This document shows positions 1 through 8,346 of a stretch of 64,000 bases of DNA, piece by piece; the stretch's first letter is position 1; the number at the start of each line of letters is the position of its first letter. The DNA is from Lachnospiraceae bacterium UBA3316 (GTDB taxonomy: Bacteria > Bacillota > Clostridia > Lachnospirales > Lachnospiraceae). The position numbers and the translations under genes are program-made. The notes under the pieces were generated by a model, which made no database searches, had not been told where the DNA came from, and saw only the letters and a program-made list of their open reading frames with translations. The stretch lies in contig DESK01000044.1 of the NCBI GenBank assembly GCA_002361955.1, positions 1-64,000 on the forward strand, given 5' to 3'.

Positions 1-26
1 TACTTATTTGTTTCAAACTTTTTCCT

Positions 27-79
27 TTGATATCGATATCTCGTATCAATATATTATCACTTAATCCACTTTTTGTCAA
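27..79 (-). promoter_or_regulatory. Sigma-A promoter with downstream dyad, reading out of the window
   Basis: On the minus strand a TTGACA (74-79) is followed after 17 bases by TAATAT (51-56), a near-consensus sigma-A promoter pointing to a gene left of the window. Directly downstream, 27-49 carries an imperfect dyad with outer arms TTGATA/TATCAA around a GATATCGATATC core, placed where a repressor would block initiation. The target gene is not visible. The rest of 1-160 is AT-rich and holds no gene that I can see. Confidence 0.5.
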
Positions 80-163
80 TTATGTATTCATTATTTACCA
101 TGATATTATCAAATATTTATCTGATATGTTTATTCGCAAGAAATAATTGAACGGAGATAGAAT

Positions 164-188
164 TACCGGCAGGTAACACCTGCCGGTA
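164..188 (-). terminator. Hairpin at the end of the his operon
   Basis: A perfect 11-bp inverted repeat (164-174 with 178-188, 3-base loop) lies 36 bases past the stop of the last his gene. There is no long U tract after it in the minus direction, so it may be a weak intrinsic terminator or an RNA 3'-end stabiliser. Confidence 0.5.
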
Positions 189-223
189 AAAACATTCTGT
201 AAGGATTGCGCTATTTTTATATT

Positions 224-1513
224 TTATCTCTGGGCCAGTTCCTTGGTGATATCCTCCCAGGTCACGCCCTTCTCCGCCATCAGAACCATCACATGGTAAA
301 GAAAATCCGATATCTCGTACTTGATCTCCTCCGGATTCGGATTCTTGGCCGCAATGACGATCTCCGTGGCCTCCTCCCCTACCTTCTTCAGGATCTTATC
401 GATCCCCTTGTCAAACAGATAATTGGTATACGATCCCTCCTTGGGGTTGGCCTTTCTGTCCAGGATCACGGAAAAGACGTCCTCAAACACCTTCATGGGG
501 TTTGTGCTGTCATAATCCGTCTTTACCATGCTGCGGTAAAAGCAGCTCCTGTTGCCCGTGTGGCAGGCCGCGCCCTCCTGGAGCACCTTTGCCAGGATCG
601 TATCGTTGTCGCAGTCGATGAGAAGCTCCCGCACATACTGAAAATGGCCGGACGTAAGCCCCTTCACCCACAGCTCACCCCTGCTGCGGCTCCAGTAGGT
701 CATGCGCCCTGTGCGTATGGTCGTCTCGAAAGCCTCCCTGTTCATGTAGGCCACCATCAGCACTTCCATCGTCTTATAATCCTGCACAACCACAGGCAGC
801 AGGCCGTTCTCATCCGTCTTGAACTCCGGCCACTGCATGGTGCTCTCAAAGGTATTGACCGGAATGCCCTTTTCCTTTGCCCTGGCCTTTAAGCCCATCA
901 GGTCAGCCTCCCGCTCAGACAGCGCCCTGGCGCAGACACCGGAAACCTTTTCCAGGCCCAGAAGGTTTAAGACGCCCCCCATGTCAGCCCTCATGACCAC
1001 AGGCATCACAGGAACCTCAAGCCCTCTGCAGGCCTCCGTCACCTGGATCTCGTCCGCCAGAAGCAGCACCTCCCCGGCATAGGCCTCGATCAGCGCCTTG
1101 TGAGCCCGGAGCTGGGCAAGGCTGTCCGCGCAGACGGCAAGCTTCTCCTTCCCAAAGCGCTTGGACGCCTCCTCCAGAAGCTCCACATTTCCTGCCTTGG
1201 AAAAATTCAAAAATACCTTCCGGCATCCGGCGTAAATCAGCTTTTTCACGTCCTCCAGGCGCTTGATGTTTCCGCCTCCCGCGATGGGGATATCCACGTT
1301 CCTGGATATCTCCTTGATCAGCAGAAGGGATTCCTCATGGGAAGCATCGTCGTCAGACAAATCAAACACCACCAGCTCATCTGCCCCATGGTTGCTGTAG
1401 TATCCGGCCAGCTCCAGCACGTCGCCGCCCTCAAACAGTGTAAAGTTAGAAAATCCCTTAACAGCCTTTCCGTTTCTGAGGAAAAGATAAGGTGCAAGTC
1501 TCTTTTTATTCAT
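224..1513 (-). CDS. hisIE: HisIE with an extra N-terminal HisF-like domain
   Basis: Predicted trimodular protein of 429 residues. Residues 1-210 resemble a HisA/HisF half-barrel enzyme (RNGKAVKGF, GADELVVFDL, IPIAGGGNIK). Residues about 215-330 are phosphoribosyl-AMP cyclohydrolase HisI (TYWSRSRGELWVKG, CDNDTIL, the zinc-site region CHTGNRSCFY). Residues about 335-429 are phosphoribosyl-ATP pyrophosphatase HisE (GEEATEIVIAAK). HisI and HisE carry out steps 2 and 3 of histidine synthesis. In the HisF-like part the first catalytic aspartate position (Asp11 in HisF) is Phe, while Asp130 is kept, so cyclase activity is doubtful and a structural role is likelier. Start follows AAAGGAACC and lies 2 bases after hisB. 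It is last in the operon; hisA, hisF, hisH and hisC are not in the window. Confidence 0.92.
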   Translation of the reverse strand: MNKKRLAPYLFLRNGKAVKGFSNFTLFEGGDVLELAGYYSNHGADELVVFDLSDDDASHEESLLLIKEISRNVDIPIAGGGNIKRLEDVKKLIYAGCRKVFLNFSKAGNVELLEEASKRFGKEKLAVCADSLAQLRAHKALIEAYAGEVLLLADEIQVTEACRGLEVPVMPVVMRADMGGVLNLLGLEKVSGVCARALSEREADLMGLKARAKEKGIPVNTFESTMQWPEFKTDENGLLPVVVQDYKTMEVLMVAYMNREAFETTIRTGRMTYWSRSRGELWVKGLTSGHFQYVRELLIDCDNDTILAKVLQEGAACHTGNRSCFYRSMVKTDYDSTNPMKVFEDVFSVILDRKANPKEGSYTNYLFDKGIDKILKKVGEEATEIVIAAKNPNPEEIKYEISDFLYHVMVLMAEKGVTWEDITKELAQR

Positions 1514-1515
1514 AG

Positions 1516-2106
1516 TTATAAGGTTCCTTTCGTCGATAATACGCCGCTGATGCGCCCGTCAAAGGACACTGCCGCGTCCAGGGCTTTGGCAAACGCCTTA
1601 AAGGTACATTCTGCCAGGTGATGGTTGTTAAACCCTGAAATCTTCTTTATGTGCAGATTCATAGCCGCCCCGTAGGAAACGGCGTAGAAAAAGTCATGGA
1701 TCATCTCCGTATCCAGCGCGCCGATCCGCTCCACCGTATAGTCACAGTCAAAGGACAGATAGGGACGGCCCGACAAGTCCACGGCGCAGAGGATCAGGGC
1801 CTCATCCATGGGAAGAATGGCGCTTCCATAACGGCGGATTCCCGCCTTATCGCCTGCGGCCTTCCGAATGGCCTCCCCCAGCACGATGCCGGTGTCCTCG
1901 ATGGTGTGATGGGAATCCAGCTGGATATCCCCGTGGATCTCGGCCTCCAGGTCAAAGAGCCCGTGGCGGGCAAATCCGTCCAGCATATGGTCAAAAAAGG
2001 GGATTCCGGAATCCACCCGGCACTTTCCTGTCCCGTCCAGGTTCAGGGCAAGGCGGATCTGCGTCTCCTTTGTCGTTCTCTCAATCACCGCTGTGCGTTC
2101 GCTCAT
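1516..2106 (-). CDS. hisB: Imidazoleglycerol-phosphate dehydratase
   Basis: Catalyses dehydration of imidazoleglycerol phosphate to imidazoleacetol phosphate. About 196 residues, the size of monofunctional HisB without the phosphatase domain. Family motifs are clear: FFDHMLDGFARHG, the metal-binding HHTIEDTGIVLGEA, and NNHHLAECTFKAFA near the C-terminus. I chose the ATG giving MSERTAVIERTTKETQ because it matches the family N-terminus and has GAGGGAG just upstream; an ATG 12 bases earlier overlaps the hisD stop as ATGA and would also allow translational coupling. Confidence 0.95.
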   Translation of the reverse strand: MSERTAVIERTTKETQIRLALNLDGTGKCRVDSGIPFFDHMLDGFARHGLFDLEAEIHGDIQLDSHHTIEDTGIVLGEAIRKAAGDKAGIRRYGSAILPMDEALILCAVDLSGRPYLSFDCDYTVERIGALDTEMIHDFFYAVSYGAAMNLHIKKISGFNNHHLAECTFKAFAKALDAAVSFDGRISGVLSTKGTL

Positions 2107-2114
2107 AATCTCCC

Positions 2115-3407
2115 TCATTTCTCAAAGCGCACACGGATGGAATTTGCGTGCGCGGTAAGCTGTTCCGCCTCGGCAAACCGGATGATATCCTGGTGTACCG
2201 GCTCCAGCGCCTCTTTGGAATAGTAGACGATGCTGGATTTCTTTATGAAATCATCCACCGACAGGGGCGAGAAAAATTTTGCCGTCCCGTTGGTGGGCAG
2301 CACATGGTTCGGCCCCGCGAAGTAATCTCCCAGGGGCTCGCTGCTGTACTCTCCGATAAAGATCGCCCCCGCGTTCTGAATCTTTGTCATGATCTGGAAG
2401 GGATCCTTTGTGACGATCTCCAGGTGCTCCGACGCGATCTCATTTGCCGCGGAAACGGCGTCTTCCATGGAGTCCGCCAGCAGGATGTAGCCGTAACTCT
2501 CCAGGGACCTGGATATGATCTCCCTTCTGGAGAGAAGCTCCAGGAACCTGTCCACTTCTTCTGACACCTTCTTCGCCAGCTCCTCGCTGGTCGTGATCAG
2601 GATGGCGCTGGCCATCTCATCATGCTCTGCCTGGGACAGAAGGTCGGCGGCCACAAACCGGGGATTGGCGCTCTCATCCGCCAGCACTAAAATCTCGCTG
2701 GGCCCCGCGATGGAATCAATATTGACATGGCCGTACACGGCCCGTTTTGCCAGCGCCACATAAATATTGCCGGGGCCTACGATCTTGTCCACCTTAGGGA
2801 TACTCTCCGTCCCAAAGGCCATGGCCGCGATGGCCTGGGCCCCGCCCACCTTGTACACCTCGTCGGCTCCCGCCTCATGGGCCGCCACCAGGGTGGTGGG
2901 ATTGACCTTTCCGTCACTGCCGCAGGGGGTAGCCATAACGATCTTCCCCACGCCTGCCACCTTGGCCGGAACGATATTCATCAATACAGACGACGGGTAG
3001 ACGGCCTTTCCTCCCGGCACATAGACGCCGACCTTCGCCAGCGGGGCCACCTTCTGCCCGAGAAGGGTGCCGTTTTCCTGGCTGTCGAACCAGCTGTAGC
3101 GGCGCTGCTTCTCGTGATAGCCGCGGATGTTCACCAGCGCCTTGCGGATGACCTCCACAAGACCGGGGTCTACCTGGCTGTAGGCCTCCTCAAGCTCCTC
3201 CTTGGTGACACGGATATTTCCCCCGTCAATCTTTGCCCGGTCAAACTTTTCGGTAAAGGCAAAGACGGCCTCGTCTCCCTTTTCCCGGACCTCATTTACG
3301 ATGGCGGCTACCCTTCCTTCATATTCCCCATAGCTCGCGGGACTTCTCTTTAAGAGATCCTGCAGCAGATTTTTCTTTGTTTCCTCCGTTAATCGAATCG
3401 TGCGCAT
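2115..3407 (-). CDS. hisD: Histidinol dehydrogenase
   Basis: NAD-dependent four-electron oxidation of histidinol to histidine, the last pathway step. 430 residues, normal length. Visible motifs: VPGGKAVYPSSVLMN, VGGAQAIAAMAFGT, KIVGPGNIYVALAK, the conserved DSIAGPSEILV and the zinc-site segment DLLSQAEHD; GPNHVLPTNG follows near residue 370. The start has GAGGTGAAGGG directly upstream. Its stop overlaps the first possible hisB start. hisG lies 13 bases upstream, so it is in one transcript with hisZ, hisG, hisB and hisIE. Confidence 0.96.
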   Translation of the reverse strand: MRTIRLTEETKKNLLQDLLKRSPASYGEYEGRVAAIVNEVREKGDEAVFAFTEKFDRAKIDGGNIRVTKEELEEAYSQVDPGLVEVIRKALVNIRGYHEKQRRYSWFDSQENGTLLGQKVAPLAKVGVYVPGGKAVYPSSVLMNIVPAKVAGVGKIVMATPCGSDGKVNPTTLVAAHEAGADEVYKVGGAQAIAAMAFGTESIPKVDKIVGPGNIYVALAKRAVYGHVNIDSIAGPSEILVLADESANPRFVAADLLSQAEHDEMASAILITTSEELAKKVSEEVDRFLELLSRREIISRSLESYGYILLADSMEDAVSAANEIASEHLEIVTKDPFQIMTKIQNAGAIFIGEYSSEPLGDYFAGPNHVLPTNGTAKFFSPLSVDDFIKKSSIVYYSKEALEPVHQDIIRFAEAEQLTAHANSIRVRFEK

Positions 3408-3420
3408 CCCTTCACCTCAT

Positions 3421-4056
3421 TTACAGCACAGACTTCAGATCTGTCAAAATTTTCGTTATTCTCTCATTTTCCATCCGCATACTCACCTGGTTCACCACCA
3501 CCCTGGCCGACAGGGGGCAGACCTCCTCCAGCACTTCCAGGCCGTTTTCCCGGAGAGTGCTTCCCGTCTCCACGATATCCACGATAACCTCTGAGAGGCC
3601 CACGATGGGAGCCAGCTCTATGGAGCCGTTGAGCTTGATGATCTCCACGGTCTGGTGCTTCTTATTATAGAAATAATCCTTGGCAATCCGGGGATACTTT
3701 GTGGCCACCCGGATCTGCTCCTGGTGCCTCAAAAGCTCTCCCGCGGAGGCCGGCCCGCAGACACACATCCGGCATTTCCCGAATCCCAGATCCAGCACCT
3801 CGTAGAGCTTCCTCTGCTCCTCCAGAATGGTGTCCTCACCTACGATGCCGATGTCGGCGGCGCCGTACTCCACATAGGTGGGAACGTCAGGCCCCTTTGC
3901 CAGAAAGAATTTTAATTTCAGCTCTTCATTTACAAAGATCAGCTTCCGGGAGTTCTTATCCTTCATCTCCTCGCAGGTGATCCCGATTTTTTCAAAAAGA
4001 GAAAGGGTAGTGCTCGCCAGACGTCCCTTCCCCAGCGCAAATGTCAGATATCTCAT
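3421..4056 (-). CDS. hisG: ATP phosphoribosyltransferase catalytic subunit, short form
   Basis: First committed step: condenses ATP with PRPP. At 211 residues it lacks the C-terminal regulatory domain of long HisG and therefore should need HisZ, which is encoded immediately upstream and overlaps it by 4 bases. Motifs: MRYLTFALGKGRL at the N-terminus, GPDVPTYVEYGAADIGIVGEDTI in the middle, and the PRPP-loop-like IVDIVETGSTLRENGL near residue 160. Feedback control by histidine in short-form enzymes acts through the HisGZ complex (family knowledge). Confidence 0.95.
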   Translation of the reverse strand: MRYLTFALGKGRLASTTLSLFEKIGITCEEMKDKNSRKLIFVNEELKLKFFLAKGPDVPTYVEYGAADIGIVGEDTILEEQRKLYEVLDLGFGKCRMCVCGPASAGELLRHQEQIRVATKYPRIAKDYFYNKKHQTVEIIKLNGSIELAPIVGLSEVIVDIVETGSTLRENGLEVLEEVCPLSARVVVNQVSMRMENERITKILTDLKSVL

Positions 4057-5177
4057 ACTGTCTCCCCCTTTTCCGCTGCCAGGGCCACGTAGGCGCCTTC
4101 CCGCCGCAGCTTTTCCGCTTTCCGTATGGCCTCATCCCTCTCCTGGGGCCGGTAGCGCAAAACGACAGGCTCCTGGGGGGCAGGCATGGAAATTTTCTGC
4201 CTCTCCAGGGCATTCACCAGCTGGTTGACTACCACCACGAAGCCGATGGAGGGCGCTTCCTTGCCAAAGTGCCCCAGAAGCTGGTCGTAACGTCCTCCCT
4301 TTACGACGGCGCCTCCTGTGCCAAAGGTAAAGGCCCTGAAAATGACGCCTGTATAGTACATATATTTGCTGAGCATGCCCAGATCGAAGGAAACGTAGCG
4401 CTCCACGCCGTAAACACACAGGATCTCATAGATCTCCTCCAGACGGCGGAGGGCTGTCAGGGCCTCCTGGTTTTTCGTCATGGATCTGGCCTTTTCCAGA
4501 GCCTCCGTCCCGCCGTAGAGCTTTGGCAGGGCCACAAGAAGCTCCTTCAAATCCGGACGGATATTTTTTTCACTGAGAAGCTCTTCCGCCCCAAAATTGT
4601 TCTTATTGGAAATCAGCCTTTTCAGCTCCTCTTCCTCAGCCCCCGTGATCCCGGCCTCCTTCAGAAGGCTCTCAAAAAAGTCCACCTGGCCGATGCTCAC
4701 CTGAAACTCCTTGAGCCCTGCCTTCAGCAGGCACTCGATGACCATGGCGATGACCTCCGCGTCGGAATCCACAGAATTGTCCCCGATCAGCTCTGCGCCC
4801 AGCTGGGTCGTCTCCTTTAAGTATCCCTGATAGCTGGAGTTGTTGATAAAGGTATTTCCCACATAACAAAAGCGCAGGGGATCCGTCTCCTCCCCAAAAT
4901 ATTTGGCCGCTGCCCTGGCGATGGACGGCGTGATATCGGGCCGCAGCACCAGAGTATTTCCTTCCCTGTCAAAAAATTTATATAAATCCTTAGAGGGGGT
5001 CGTCCCCACCTCCTTGCTGAATACATCAAAAAACTCAAAGGTAGGCGTCTCAATATCCCTGTAGCCGTAGCTCTTCATCACCTCATGGAGCCGTCCTTGA
5101 AGAGCCAGCTTTTTTTCACATTCCTCATTGTAAATATCCCTGACACCCTCCGGTGTGTGCAGAAGTTTTTGATCCAT
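4053..5177 (-). CDS. hisZ: ATP phosphoribosyltransferase regulatory subunit
   Basis: Histidyl-tRNA-synthetase paralogue that forms the HisGZ complex and carries histidine-feedback sensing. 374 residues; the class II synthetase fold is visible (YRDIETPTFEFFDVF, VLRPDITPSIARAAA, RFCYVGNTF, and FGTGGAVVKGGRYDQLLGHFG). No anticodon-binding domain of normal length follows, which separates it from a true HisRS. The start has AAAGGAGAAGC upstream. It is first in the operon, about 65 bases after a consensus promoter, and the leader is too short for a T-box. Confidence 0.92.
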   Translation of the reverse strand: MDQKLLHTPEGVRDIYNEECEKKLALQGRLHEVMKSYGYRDIETPTFEFFDVFSKEVGTTPSKDLYKFFDREGNTLVLRPDITPSIARAAAKYFGEETDPLRFCYVGNTFINNSSYQGYLKETTQLGAELIGDNSVDSDAEVIAMVIECLLKAGLKEFQVSIGQVDFFESLLKEAGITGAEEEELKRLISNKNNFGAEELLSEKNIRPDLKELLVALPKLYGGTEALEKARSMTKNQEALTALRRLEEIYEILCVYGVERYVSFDLGMLSKYMYYTGVIFRAFTFGTGGAVVKGGRYDQLLGHFGKEAPSIGFVVVVNQLVNALERQKISMPAPQEPVVLRYRPQERDEAIRKAEKLRREGAYVALAAEKGETV

Positions 5178-5242
5178 AGCTTCTCCTTTACTTTAATATT
5201 TTAAAGTGCTAATTCATTATCATAGTAAAATAGACGTTCCCA

Positions 5243-5271
5243 ATTATAGGACAAGACTGTAGAAATGTCAA
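5243..5271 (-). promoter_or_regulatory. his operon promoter
   Basis: Perfect sigma-A hexamers on the minus strand: TTGACA (5266-5271), 17-base spacer, TATAAT (5243-5248), about 65 bases before hisZ. The -35 box contains the stop codon of recU, so the promoter is embedded in the end of the upstream gene. No operator palindrome or T-box is visible in the short leader. Confidence 0.85.
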
Positions 5272-5801
5272 TCCCTCCGATCCAAATCCTTCTGAAGAGC
5301 CTCCAGATAGGGCACCAGGATCCCTCCGGCAGGATAGAGCTTAAAGGCCTGATCCAGCTCTTCGTAGCGAAAGCTCTTTCTTCCCCCCGCCTTTCCCCTG
5401 TCCCAGAACTTCCTCATATGGTCGTAGGGCAGATAAAACATCTCGTTTCGGCTTGTGAAAAAGAGGATCAGAAAAGAAATCCCTCCCTGGCCTTCAAATT
5501 TTTCCATAAAAGATACCTGATGCTCGTGAATGTTCTGAAGGGCAAAGGTGTCCGACGTACACTCCTTGGCGTCGAAGCATACGGGAATCCCCTGTACGGC
5601 CCCTATGTAATCCACGGTGCTCTTCTGTTCAAAATAAGCCAGGGTGATATGGCGGTGCTCCTTATCGATCTTGATGGGCGTGATCGGCGTGGGGATCTTC
5701 TGGATCAGGGCCAGCCCCTTCTCCATATAGTGCTCATTGGAACGGTTGATCAGATCCTCAAGGGTGGAGCCTCTAAGACCCCTGGAATTCCAGGTTGCCA
5801 T
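5268..5801 (-). CDS. recU: Holliday junction resolvase RecU
   Basis: Resolves Holliday junctions in recombination and segregation. 177 residues. The N-terminus MATWNSRGLRGSTLEDLINRSNEHY is typical of clostridial RecU, and the nuclease core shows FEQKSTVDYIGAVQGIPVCFDAKEC followed by LQNIHEHQVSFM, which carry the conserved acidic and Lys residues of the PD-(D/E)XK-type site. It overlaps the upstream pseudouridine synthase gene by 29 bases, so the two should be translationally coupled. Its 3' end contains the his promoter. Confidence 0.93.
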   Translation of the reverse strand: MATWNSRGLRGSTLEDLINRSNEHYMEKGLALIQKIPTPITPIKIDKEHRHITLAYFEQKSTVDYIGAVQGIPVCFDAKECTSDTFALQNIHEHQVSFMEKFEGQGGISFLILFFTSRNEMFYLPYDHMRKFWDRGKAGGRKSFRYEELDQAFKLYPAGGILVPYLEALQKDLDRRD

Positions 5802-6768
5802 AGGTCAGTCCCATCTCCTTTCTGATCTTATCAAACTGCTCCGGCGGCCTGGCCGTAAACGTCCTTCCCGAAAGCCCCGCAAGCTCGCCGGATAACTCCG
5901 GCAGCTCTAAGCGCCAGGAGTGCAGCAGCTGATGCCGCAGGCCGAACTGCCGTCCCATTTTTTCATTGACCGATGGATTCCCGTATTTGGCGTCCCCCAG
6001 AATCGGATGGCCGATGGAGGCCAGATGGGCGCGGATCTGATGGGAACGCCCGGTGATAAGCTCCACCTCCAGAAGCGTCCCTTCCCGGCCCATCGATATG
6101 GAGCGGTATCTCGTCCTGATGGGCAGGGAATCCTTCCCTACAGCCTGCCGCATGACCTTTACCTGGTTTGACGCGGCGTCCTTCGTCAGATAGCCTTCGA
6201 TCAGCCGTTCCCCGGCAAGCTGTCCCTTTACAATGCAGAGGTAAAATTTGTGCAGGCTCCTGTCCTTAAAGATCTCCGCCATGGCCTGCAGGCCTGCCAG
6301 AGACTTTCCCGCCGCCACGATACCGCTGGTATTCCTGTCTAACCGGTTGCACACAGACGGGCGGAAGGTGGCCAGCGCCTCCTCTGTCAGGCTTCCGTTA
6401 TTCAAAAGATAAGCCGTCAGATGCTCCACCAGGGAAACATCGGATGGCTTCGCCCTCTGGGAAAGCATCCCGCAGGGCTTATTGATCAGAAGGATGTGGC
6501 TGTCCTCATAGAGCACCTCCAGTTTCCCGTGAGCCGCCGGGATCTCCACCCCTGAAAACTTTTCAATCGTCTCCTCCGCCAAAAACAGCTTCACTTCATC
6601 TCCCACCGACGTCTTCTCACTGCCGTCCGCCTTCTTCCCGTTCAGGGTGATGTTTTTCTTCCGCAGCATTTTGTAGATGAAGCTTTTGGGAGCCCTGTTC
6701 AAATATTTGGACAGAAGCTTGTCCAGCCTCTGCCCTGCCTCGTTCTTTGATATCGTAATTGTTTTCAT
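5773..6768 (-). CDS. RluA-family 23S rRNA pseudouridine synthase
   Basis: 331 residues. An N-terminal S4-like RNA-binding domain (residues 1-70: AGQRLDKLLSKYLNR, KMLRKKNITLNGKKA) precedes the synthase domain with the signature CNRLDRNTSGIVAAGKS, whose Asp is the expected catalytic nucleophile, and the later GRSHQIRAHLASIGHPILGDAKYG. It isomerises uridines in 23S rRNA, probably an RluC-like enzyme, but I cannot assign the exact site. The start follows TAGGAGAGAGGC; the TAG there is the stop of the preceding gene, so the pair is coupled. Confidence 0.9.
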   Translation of the reverse strand: MKTITISKNEAGQRLDKLLSKYLNRAPKSFIYKMLRKKNITLNGKKADGSEKTSVGDEVKLFLAEETIEKFSGVEIPAAHGKLEVLYEDSHILLINKPCGMLSQRAKPSDVSLVEHLTAYLLNNGSLTEEALATFRPSVCNRLDRNTSGIVAAGKSLAGLQAMAEIFKDRSLHKFYLCIVKGQLAGERLIEGYLTKDAASNQVKVMRQAVGKDSLPIRTRYRSISMGREGTLLEVELITGRSHQIRAHLASIGHPILGDAKYGNPSVNEKMGRQFGLRHQLLHSWRLELPELSGELAGLSGRTFTARPPEQFDKIRKEMGLTYGNLEFQGS

Positions 6769-6777
6769 GCCTCTCTC

Positions 6778-7380
6778 CTACAGACAAATCGCCAGGATCG
6801 TGTGCTTGACAAGCTCGCTTCTGGACAGATCCGGGTAGGATTCATTCGGCGTATAGGGGATATCCTTCTCCGCCTCCGTCCGCTGGGCCGCCAGGGCCGC
6901 CACCCGGTCCAGATAAAGTTTTCTGTCCTTAAAGATTTTCACATCCGCCCGGAATCCGTTTCCCTTCAGGATTTCCCGGATATGCTTTTCCGCAAAGGCC
7001 GGATCTGCCTTGTCACTGCCGGTGTAGGCCACCACATGGTATCCGCAGATAACCAGGCTGTCGATGGGTGTATTTTTCTCATAGGCAGACACCGTCAGCT
7101 CATAGGCGCGCACCAGGTCGCCTGCCCGCTCCTCCACCTCCCGGTAAAGCTGTGCATCTGCCGGCTTTTGCAGCAGCATCATCACCATACTCACGGCTGA
7201 GCGGGAGGCCGGCAGGCATCCCATGATCGCCACGAAGGTGAACATATTCAGCCTCGTTCCCGTCTGCTGCAGGCCGGTAAAAAAGATCACAAGGGGGATG
7301 AGAAACAGCAGGGCTGTGATCAGCGTGCGTTTTTTCTTCTGGGCGCGGATGTATCCAAACTCTCCTTTTTGTGCTTTCAT
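6778..7380 (-). CDS. Membrane protein of unknown function
   Basis: I do not recognise this 200-residue protein. It begins MKAQKGEFGYIRAQKKK, then has two hydrophobic segments (about residues 18-36 and 42-68) and a soluble C-terminal domain of about 130 residues with SLVICGYHVVAYTG and DVKIFKDRKLYLDRVAALA. A cytosolic basic N-terminus and a cytosolic C-terminus are likely. An in-frame extension of 50 residues exists upstream, but the chosen ATG has AGAAGGAATGATTTT before it and gives a cleaner N-terminus. It is probably cotranscribed with the RluA-family gene and recU. Confidence 0.75.
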   Translation of the reverse strand: MKAQKGEFGYIRAQKKKRTLITALLFLIPLVIFFTGLQQTGTRLNMFTFVAIMGCLPASRSAVSMVMMLLQKPADAQLYREVEERAGDLVRAYELTVSAYEKNTPIDSLVICGYHVVAYTGSDKADPAFAEKHIREILKGNGFRADVKIFKDRKLYLDRVAALAAQRTEAEKDIPYTPNESYPDLSRSELVKHTILAICL

Positions 7381-7485
7381 AAAATCATTCCTTCTCTCTG
7401 TCGTCCGGACGTTTGCCCTGCCATCTGCCGGGGCGCGTCCCGTGGAATCCTCCGTCCGGATCCATTTTGTCGGAGTTTTATGCCG

Positions 7486-7506
7486 ATTGTTATATTTTAA
7501 CACAAT
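7486..7506. promoter_or_regulatory. AT-rich inverted repeat upstream of the membrane protein
   Basis: An imperfect dyad with outer arms ATTGT/ACAAT and inner arms GTTA/TAAC lies about 105 bases before the 6778-7380 gene. It resembles a Rex-type operator (TTGTTAA-N4-TTAACAA) but the spacing is off by one. A regulatory role is only a possibility. Confidence 0.2.
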
Positions 7507-7553
7507 TCTTCTGAGATGTGAACCACCCATTCTGCCGCCGCGCTACTGTCTTT

Positions 7554-7775
7554 TCATCTGGCGCAAAAACAGCAGCACAGCCAGGCGGCCACATTTGTAA
7601 AGAGGGCTCCGCATATGCCGCCCGCCTGCCTGACATTGCAGACGCTCCCGCAAAGCAAACCTACGGAAAAATAAAACAGGCATACCGGCAAAATAAAGAG
7701 CACGGCATAGAGGATCGTCCCGGTCACCGGAAGGCCGAGAAAAATCGCGGCAAGATAACAGACGGCGCTCTGTAA
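7554..7775 (-). pseudogene. ABC-2 type permease remnant
   Basis: An open frame on the minus strand without a start encodes about 73 mostly hydrophobic residues, beginning LQSAVCYLAAIFLGLPVTG, continuing with TILYAVLFILPVCLFYFSVG and ending in CCCFCAR. This pattern fits the middle of an ABC-2 permease. It joins directly, in a different frame, to the broken ATPase gene, so the 5' half of the permease and the 3' end of the ATPase are missing. The fragment also stops early. Confidence 0.6.
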
Positions 7776-8346
7776 TGTGTCATCAGAATGATCGTGATCT
7801 TTCCCTTAAGCAGGCGGATCGTATCCCACAGATCACTTCTGGCAAGCACGTCCAACCCCAGAGTGGGCTCGTCGAGAAACAAGATTTTCGGCTCCCCGAT
7901 CAGGGCCATGGCGATACTTAAGCGCCTCTGCCACCCTCCTGAGAGCCTGCCTGCCTTTTTCCCGAGAATCTGCGAAAGGCCAAACTGCCCGGCAAGCTCC
8001 GCCGCTTTTTGCCTCTTTTTTTCCCGGAAAAACCGCATACCCTGCACATCAGCTCCAGATTTTCCTTCACAGTCAGGTTGGGAGCCACGGCTGTCTCCTG
8101 AGGCGACACGCCGATCATGCCCTTCACCTCGGCAGCTTTTTCCGCAATGCTGCAGCCAAAGATTTCCGCCTCACCGCTTGTGGGCTTTGTCAGGCAGGTG
8201 AGCATTTTGATCGTCGTCGTCTTTCCTGCCCCGTTGACGCCCAGCGGGGCAAACAGCTCCCCTGCACGTACCTCCAGGTCAAGGCGGTCAACCGCCGTCA
8301 CATCCCTGTATTTTTTTGTCAGCTGTACTGTCTGTATCGCATTCAT
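7776..8346 (-). pseudogene. Broken ABC transporter ATPase gene
   Basis: The reading frame starts MNAIQTVQLTKKYRDVTAV with its ATG overlapping the tetR stop (ATGA). Walker A (GVNGAGKTTTIKML) and the Q-loop (GVSPQETAVAPNL) are intact. At a run of seven A residues (7 T at 8016-8022 on the plus strand) the frame shifts; the next frame continues with KKRQKAAELAGQFGL, the signature LSGGWQRRLSIAMAL, Walker B ILFLDEPTLGLD and the switch ILMTHY. After that the protein ends in unrelated residues at the permease junction. One extra A would restore the first frame, but the 3' truncation would remain, so the gene is probably dead. It belonged to the ABC-2 class of multidrug or lipid exporters. Confidence 0.75.

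Noticed and set aside
5178..5267. Possible T-box or attenuator before the his operon
   Set aside because: The leader from the promoter to hisZ is about 65 bases, too short for a T-box and without paired stems or a specifier loop.
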